This document shows, one piece after another, positions 59,880 to 64,000 of a stretch of DNA of 64,000 bases. Positions within the stretch are counted from its first letter, which is position 1. Each line of letters opens with the position of its first letter. The translations under genes and the position numbers were made by a program. Source of the stretch: Crocodylus rhombifer (lineage: Eukaryota; Chordata; Crocodylia; Crocodylidae); contig JAVSML010024260.1 in assembly GCA_038503035.1 (NCBI GenBank), positions 1,145,953 through 1,209,952 of the forward strand, written 5' to 3'. The notes below the pieces were generated by a model, which ran no database searches, had not been told where the DNA came from, and saw only the letters and a program-made list of their open reading frames with translations.

Positions 59880-62486
59880 CGGTAGATATTGCAGCCTATG
59901 GTATAGATGACTTGCAGTGTCTCATGTGACTGAATTGTCTAATCTGAGGTTTATATGATCTGTGGCAGTAGCGGTAAGTGTGTGCATCATGATTCAGTGG
60001 TTCGGGAGTTCCTTGCTTCCTGCAGACTCTTTTCAAGCTGTTGCAGGCAGTTCCTGTTGTGGACCATAATACTGTGGTGCAGACAGTGATGCCACTAGTT
60101 CTAATCGCTTGCCAAGGTTTCCTATTAGTCAAGATCAAATCCAGATGCATTCATATCTCATTTGTATGCGTCTTTGGAGTGAAGTTTGAGATGTCCTGTT
60201 CTTATTCGCTCCAACATTTCCCCATATAATATGTCCTTGGGTATATGTCCATCTTCCAATCTGCTCAGATGGCTTAGCCAGTGCAGTCATCTCTGTTTGA
60301 GTAGGGCTGTCACACTTGGTAAATTTGACTTTGAAGAACCTCTCCGTAACTTTATCTTGCCTTTTGAAATTGAGTATGTGGCATAAACAGCACAGGTGGA
60401 AGCTCTTTAACCCTTTCTCTTGATGTGCATAAGTTGTCCATGTTTCCCCGCCATACATGAATGCTGAGTATGCAAGCTTTTTGGTCTTGGTGGTAAGCTT
60501 TGAGCTGTTCCATGCTCTTTTAGTTAGTCTGCTGAAGGCAGTGGCAGCCTTTCCAATGTGAACATTAAGTTCTTCATCCAGTGGGAGGTTGGTGATCACT
60601 GTGGAGCCTAGGTAGCTGAACTTCTGGACTACTTTTAGCTGGTTCTCATCAAGAGTAATTGATGGATCTTGTGGAACTCCTTGTCCTAGCACAAGAGTTT
60701 TCTTCATGCTGATGATGAGAGTAAATGCATGGCAAGCTCTTGAAAAGCAATCCATGAGTTCTTGTAGTAGGTCTTTGTCATAAGCTATAAGGGTAGCATC
60801 ATCAGTGAATAGAAGCTCCCTGATAAGCACCTTTCTAACTTTAGCCTTTGCCTTAAGTTGTGACAGGTTGAAGAGTTTTCCTTCTGAATTTGTCTGCAGG
60901 TACACTCCACCATCCATGGCCTTAAACATGCAGTTCAGGAGTAGTGAGAAGAAGATTCTAAAGAGTGTAGGGGTAAGCACAGATATTTGCTTCACTCTAC
61001 ATTTCATCTCAAAGCTATCTGAAGTAGACCCATCGAACTGGACAGTTCATTTCATGTTGTGGAAGGAATGTATAACACTTAACAGGATTGATGGGCATCC
61101 TGTCTTTTCTAGGACTGCAAATAAACCTGCTTTGTTGATGGTGTCAGATGCTTTAGTTAGATCCATGAAAGCGATGTACAGTGGTTGGTTTTGCTCTCTG
61201 GACTTTTCTTGAAGTTGCCATAGGGAAAATATCATGTCTGTAGTTGATCTTCCAGCCTTGAATCTGCACTGAAATTCAAGGTAGACATGACTTACCCACT
61301 GTTGTAGGCACACGAACATGACCCTTCTGAAACCTTTTCCTGCTGTACTTAGTAGCAAGATACCTCTATAGTTGTTGTGGTCGCCCACATCTGTATTTTT
61401 ATACAGAGTGATGATGTTTGCATCACACATGTCTTGTGGTATCTCACCCTCTTTCCAGCATTTGAGTAGCAGGTGATGAAGATGTGGTAATAGGCTTTCT
61501 TTCCTGCACTTCAGAATTTCTGCTGGGATGCCATCTTTTCCAGGAGTCTTGCCACTTGATTATGAAGCAATAGCCTTGCTTAACTCTTGTACAGTATGCT
61601 CCACGTCTAACTCTGGCGTGACCTGTAGAGTTGATATTTGGTCCAGGGATTCATTGGTGACATTTCTTTCTTGTGAGTATAGCTCTGGGTATCTGCTAGC
61701 TTCCATCTGTAATGGCTTCACCACTGCATGACTTGAGAGGGGCAACCTTGTTGACAGTAGGGCCTAGAGTGTTCTTAAGACCATCATACATGACTTTAAG
61801 GTTTCCTGTGTCTGAGGTTGTCTGTCTCATCACAGAGCGTAATCCAGTACTGATTTGCACAGCATCTGGTTGCTCTCTGTACCTCATTTTTTTGTTTGTC
61901 AAAGTCTTGCTTTGGTGCTCTCAGTCAGTTCCTTGTTGTGTTCCAGATAGGCTGTGTTCTTGATGTTAATGAGAGGTAATAGTTCTGCATTCTACTCAAA
62001 CCAGTCCCTATTGGATGGTCTCTTTTCCACAAATGTAGCTTTAGCTGTTTCATGGATTGCAGTTGTTAAACCTTCCCAAATTTCCTCTGCCTTCTTTGAT
62101 AGTGATTTTCCACACATGCTGAGCTTGAAAACCTTCACAAACTTTTGGCATTTCCTTTGGTTCTTGGTGTTAGTAGTATTGATTTTGGACTTGCTCCTAG
62201 ATTTTGCTCTACGCAGTTTCTTTGCTTTAATTTTCCCTTTGTTAATGATCAGGGAGTGGTTGGTGTCACAATCAGCACCGTGGAACATGAGGGTCTTCTA
62301 CACTGAAAGTAGCTCTTTCCTCCTAACGATAACAAGGTCTATTTGGTGCTAGTGGCCTGATCATGGATGTTGCCATGACACTTTGTGGTGATCATTTCCA
62401 GCAAAATATAAATTGGTAATGCACAGTTGATTTTGGATTCAAAAGTCAAGAATTTGTTGACAATTTTCATTCATCTTACCAATGCC
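59880..62486 (-). mobile_element. Non-CR1 LINE: endonuclease end, reverse transcriptase, zinc-finger-like tail
   Basis: The minus strand encodes, in order, the C-terminal end of an APE-type endonuclease (GIGKMNENCQQIL, HQIDLVIVRR, MFHGADCDTNHSLI), a linker (NLKVMYDGLKNTLGPTVNKV, SQERNVTNESLDQ, GKTPGKDGIPAEIL) and the reverse transcriptase. The last has DANIITLYKNTDVGDHNNYR and GILLLSTAGK, FKAGRSTTDMIFSLWQLQEK, YIAFMDLTKASDTIN and LIRELLFTDDATLIAY; the catalytic FADD box reads FTDD at about 60798-60809. A YLGSTVITNLPLDEELNVHI and GKAATAFSRLTKRAW thumb region follows, then a decayed CxxC...HxxC-like end (TYRYCHRSYKP, QFSHMRHC) near 59.93 kb. Frames at 60135-61007 and 61047-61430 are separated by one TGA. 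The clade is uncertain; RTE-like is my best guess. Confidence 0.8.
60135..61007 (-). pseudogene. LINE reverse transcriptase, C-terminal half
   Basis: The 290-codon frame spans the palm (VKQISVLTPTLFRIFFSLLL, FTDDAT at residues 67-70), the thumb and the connection region (SAFMYGGETWTTYAHQEKGL). It would copy the element's RNA at a nicked target. The upstream half (61047-61430) is in the same frame, and the TGA at 61044-61046 sits where relatives have a Gly codon in the KGTVQYDG stretch. Frames become irregular after LTKCDSP-like sequence, and the LGHV region is eroded (QGHIIWGNV). It is a dead copy with limited decay. Confidence 0.75.
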
Positions 62487-62487
62487 A

Positions 62488-64000
62488 GAATTCATAAATT
62501 CATAGATTCCTAGAAATTAGAGCTGGAAGGGACCTCAGAAGATCATTGAGTCCAGCCCCCCGCCCAAAGGGCAGGAAGTCAGCTGGGGTCATAGGATCCC
62601 AGCAAGATAAGCATCCAGTTTCCTCTTGAAGGTGTTCCGTGTAGGTGCTTGAACCACCTCCGATGGCAGGCTGTTCCAGACCTTGGGGGCTCGTACAGTA
62701 AAGAAATTCTTCCTTATGTCCAGCCTGAAATGGTCTTGCACTAGTTTATAACTGTTCAACCTCATCATCCCTTGGGGCGCTCTGGTGAACAAATGTTCTC
62801 CCAAATACTGGTGGTCACCACTGATAAACTTATAGGTAGCCATCAGATCACCCTGGAGCCTGTGCTTTTCCAGGCTAAAGAGTCCCATGGCTCTCAGCCT
62901 GTCATCGTAAGATCTGTTTTCCTGACCTCTGATCATGCGCGTGGCTCTCCTCTGGACTCTCTCAAGCTTCTCCACATCCTTTTTGAATTGTGAAGCCCAA
63001 AACTGGACTCAGTACTCCAGCTGCGGCCTCACCAAGGCCAAGTACAAGGGGAGAATGACGTCCCGGGATTTGCTTGAGAAGCACCTATGGATGCAAGCCA
63101 GCGTTTTGGTCGCTTTACTAGCTGCAGCATCGCATTGCAGGCTCATGTTCATCTTGTGGTCAATGATGACCCCCAAGTCTCTTTCTTCCATAGTACTACA
63201 GTATGGATCCAAGGACAGAGCTTTGGGGGACCCCACTGGTCACAGAACACCATGACAAGTGACTTCCATCAATTACTACCCTCTGAGTCCGACCGCAGAG
63301 CCAATTTCCTAGCCAGCGGATCATGGTGGACCCAAGGCCACAATTGGCCAGTTTTGCCAAGAGGTGATCATGGGATACCAGATGGAAGGCTTTTTTGAAG
63401 TCAAGATATATGACATCAATCTCATCTCCCTTGTCCAGGTGATAGGTCATCTGGTCGTAGAAGGAAATGAGATTGGTCAAGCAAGACCTACCCACAACAA
63501 ACCTGTGCTGGCTATCCCTTAGGATGTTAGCCTCAGCCAGTCCATTGAGGATGGCCTCTTTAATAAACTTTTCTAAGATCTTCCCCAGGATAGAAGTCAG
63601 GCTAATGGGCCTATAGTTAGCCGGATCCACTTTTCTCCCTTTCTTGAAGATCGGCACCACATTGGCCTTCTTCCAGTCTTCGGGCACTACACCAGAGTGC
63701 CAGGAGTTTTCAAAGATCCATGCCAGAGGCTGGGCTATGATGCTTGCCAGCTCCTTGTGTACCCTGGGGTGTAGATTGTCAGGGCCAGCTGACTTGATAC
63801 TATCCAGCTTCTCAAGGTGTTCCTTCACAAGGTCAGCATTAATGGAGGGCAGGGGATCTCCCTCACCCAGACCTCCCTGTCCCGTAGCGGGCATGGGCAT
63901 CCCATTGGACTGATGAAAGACTGACGCAAAGTACCCATTTAATAGGTTGGCTTTTTCCTGAGCATCAGTTTTCAGTTGCCCCATCTGGTTCAGCAGAGGT
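62488..64000 (-). mobile_element. CR1 LINE, reverse orientation, runs off the window
   Basis: The 3' end is at the left (reverse complement of ATGAATTTATGAATTC-like termini, AAGGGACCTCAGAAGATCAT). Minus-strand frames at 62589-62975 (tail: MEKLERVQRRATRMIRGQEN, FRLDIRKNFFTVRAPKVWNS, LDAYLAGIL), 63009-63236 and 63196-63984. The last holds the N-terminal half of the reverse transcriptase: LDSIKSAGPDNLHPRV, EDWKKANVVPIFKKGRKVDP, NYRPISLTSILGKILEKFI, DVIYLDFKKAF and TSGVPQSSVLGSIL. The region that should follow, with the catalytic FADD box, is missing: the sequence passes directly to ERDLGVIIDHKMN. This is a third CR1 subfamily. The 5' part lies beyond 64000. Confidence 0.94.

Noticed and set aside
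1..64000. CRISPR array, bacterial operon, prophage or tRNA/rRNA genes
   Set aside because: No regularly spaced repeats, no ribosome-binding-site-led gene runs and no cloverleaf or rRNA sequence were seen; introns and CR1 elements show vertebrate DNA.

Overview
The window is vertebrate nuclear DNA, almost certainly from a sauropsid and most likely a crocodilian. This rests on many CR1 LINE fragments of at least three subfamilies, ending in direct repeats such as ATCTATGA or CTATGAAA, together with Penelope-like and small foldback DNA elements. The species call is inference from repeat content. There is no bacterial-style gene organisation; nearly all open frames are pieces of retrotransposons or chance.

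The only host gene recognised is INPP5A (type I inositol polyphosphate 5-phosphatase), on the + strand. Four consecutive internal exons lie at 18328-18391, 24625-24728, 42398-42450 and 58856-58975. Their splice phases match, and together they give one uninterrupted stretch of 112 full codons. The first exon and the catalytic C-terminal half lie outside the window. Everything else is intron, at least from about 18 kb onward.

Layout: 1-1.4 kb, two CR1 pieces in opposite orientation. 1.7-2.6 kb and 10.6-11.6 kb, two copies of an unidentified 0.95-kb retrocopy-like repeat, the second interrupting a CR1. 4.98-5.2 and 25.5-25.7 kb, a foldback MITE pair. 7.5 kb, a hAT-type MITE. 14-17 kb, two further foldback elements. 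18-33 kb, exons A and B, an inverted 250-bp duplication flanking exon B (21.9 and 28.25 kb) and a MITE cluster (28-29 kb). 33.9-37.1 kb, CR1 ORF2 and ORF1 pieces. 38.3 kb, the tail of a non-CR1 LINE. 40.5-49.1 kb, exon C, a 1.4-kb TA-flanked DNA element, a young CR1 and GC-rich foldback elements. 51.1-53.8 kb, a young CR1 nested in an old one. 54.5-58.1 kb, a hammerhead-like repeat, a solo LTR with 5-bp target duplication and a Penelope-like element with a GIY-YIG domain. 58.9 kb, exon D. 59.9-62.5 kb, a lightly decayed non-CR1 LINE with endonuclease, reverse transcriptase and zinc-finger-like tail. 62.5-64 kb, a CR1 running off the window that has lost its catalytic core.

I found no new functional system. 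The most informative signals are structural: inverted repeats that bracket exon B, the inverted-repeat Penelope insertion with ribozyme-like motifs, and the non-CR1 LINE.
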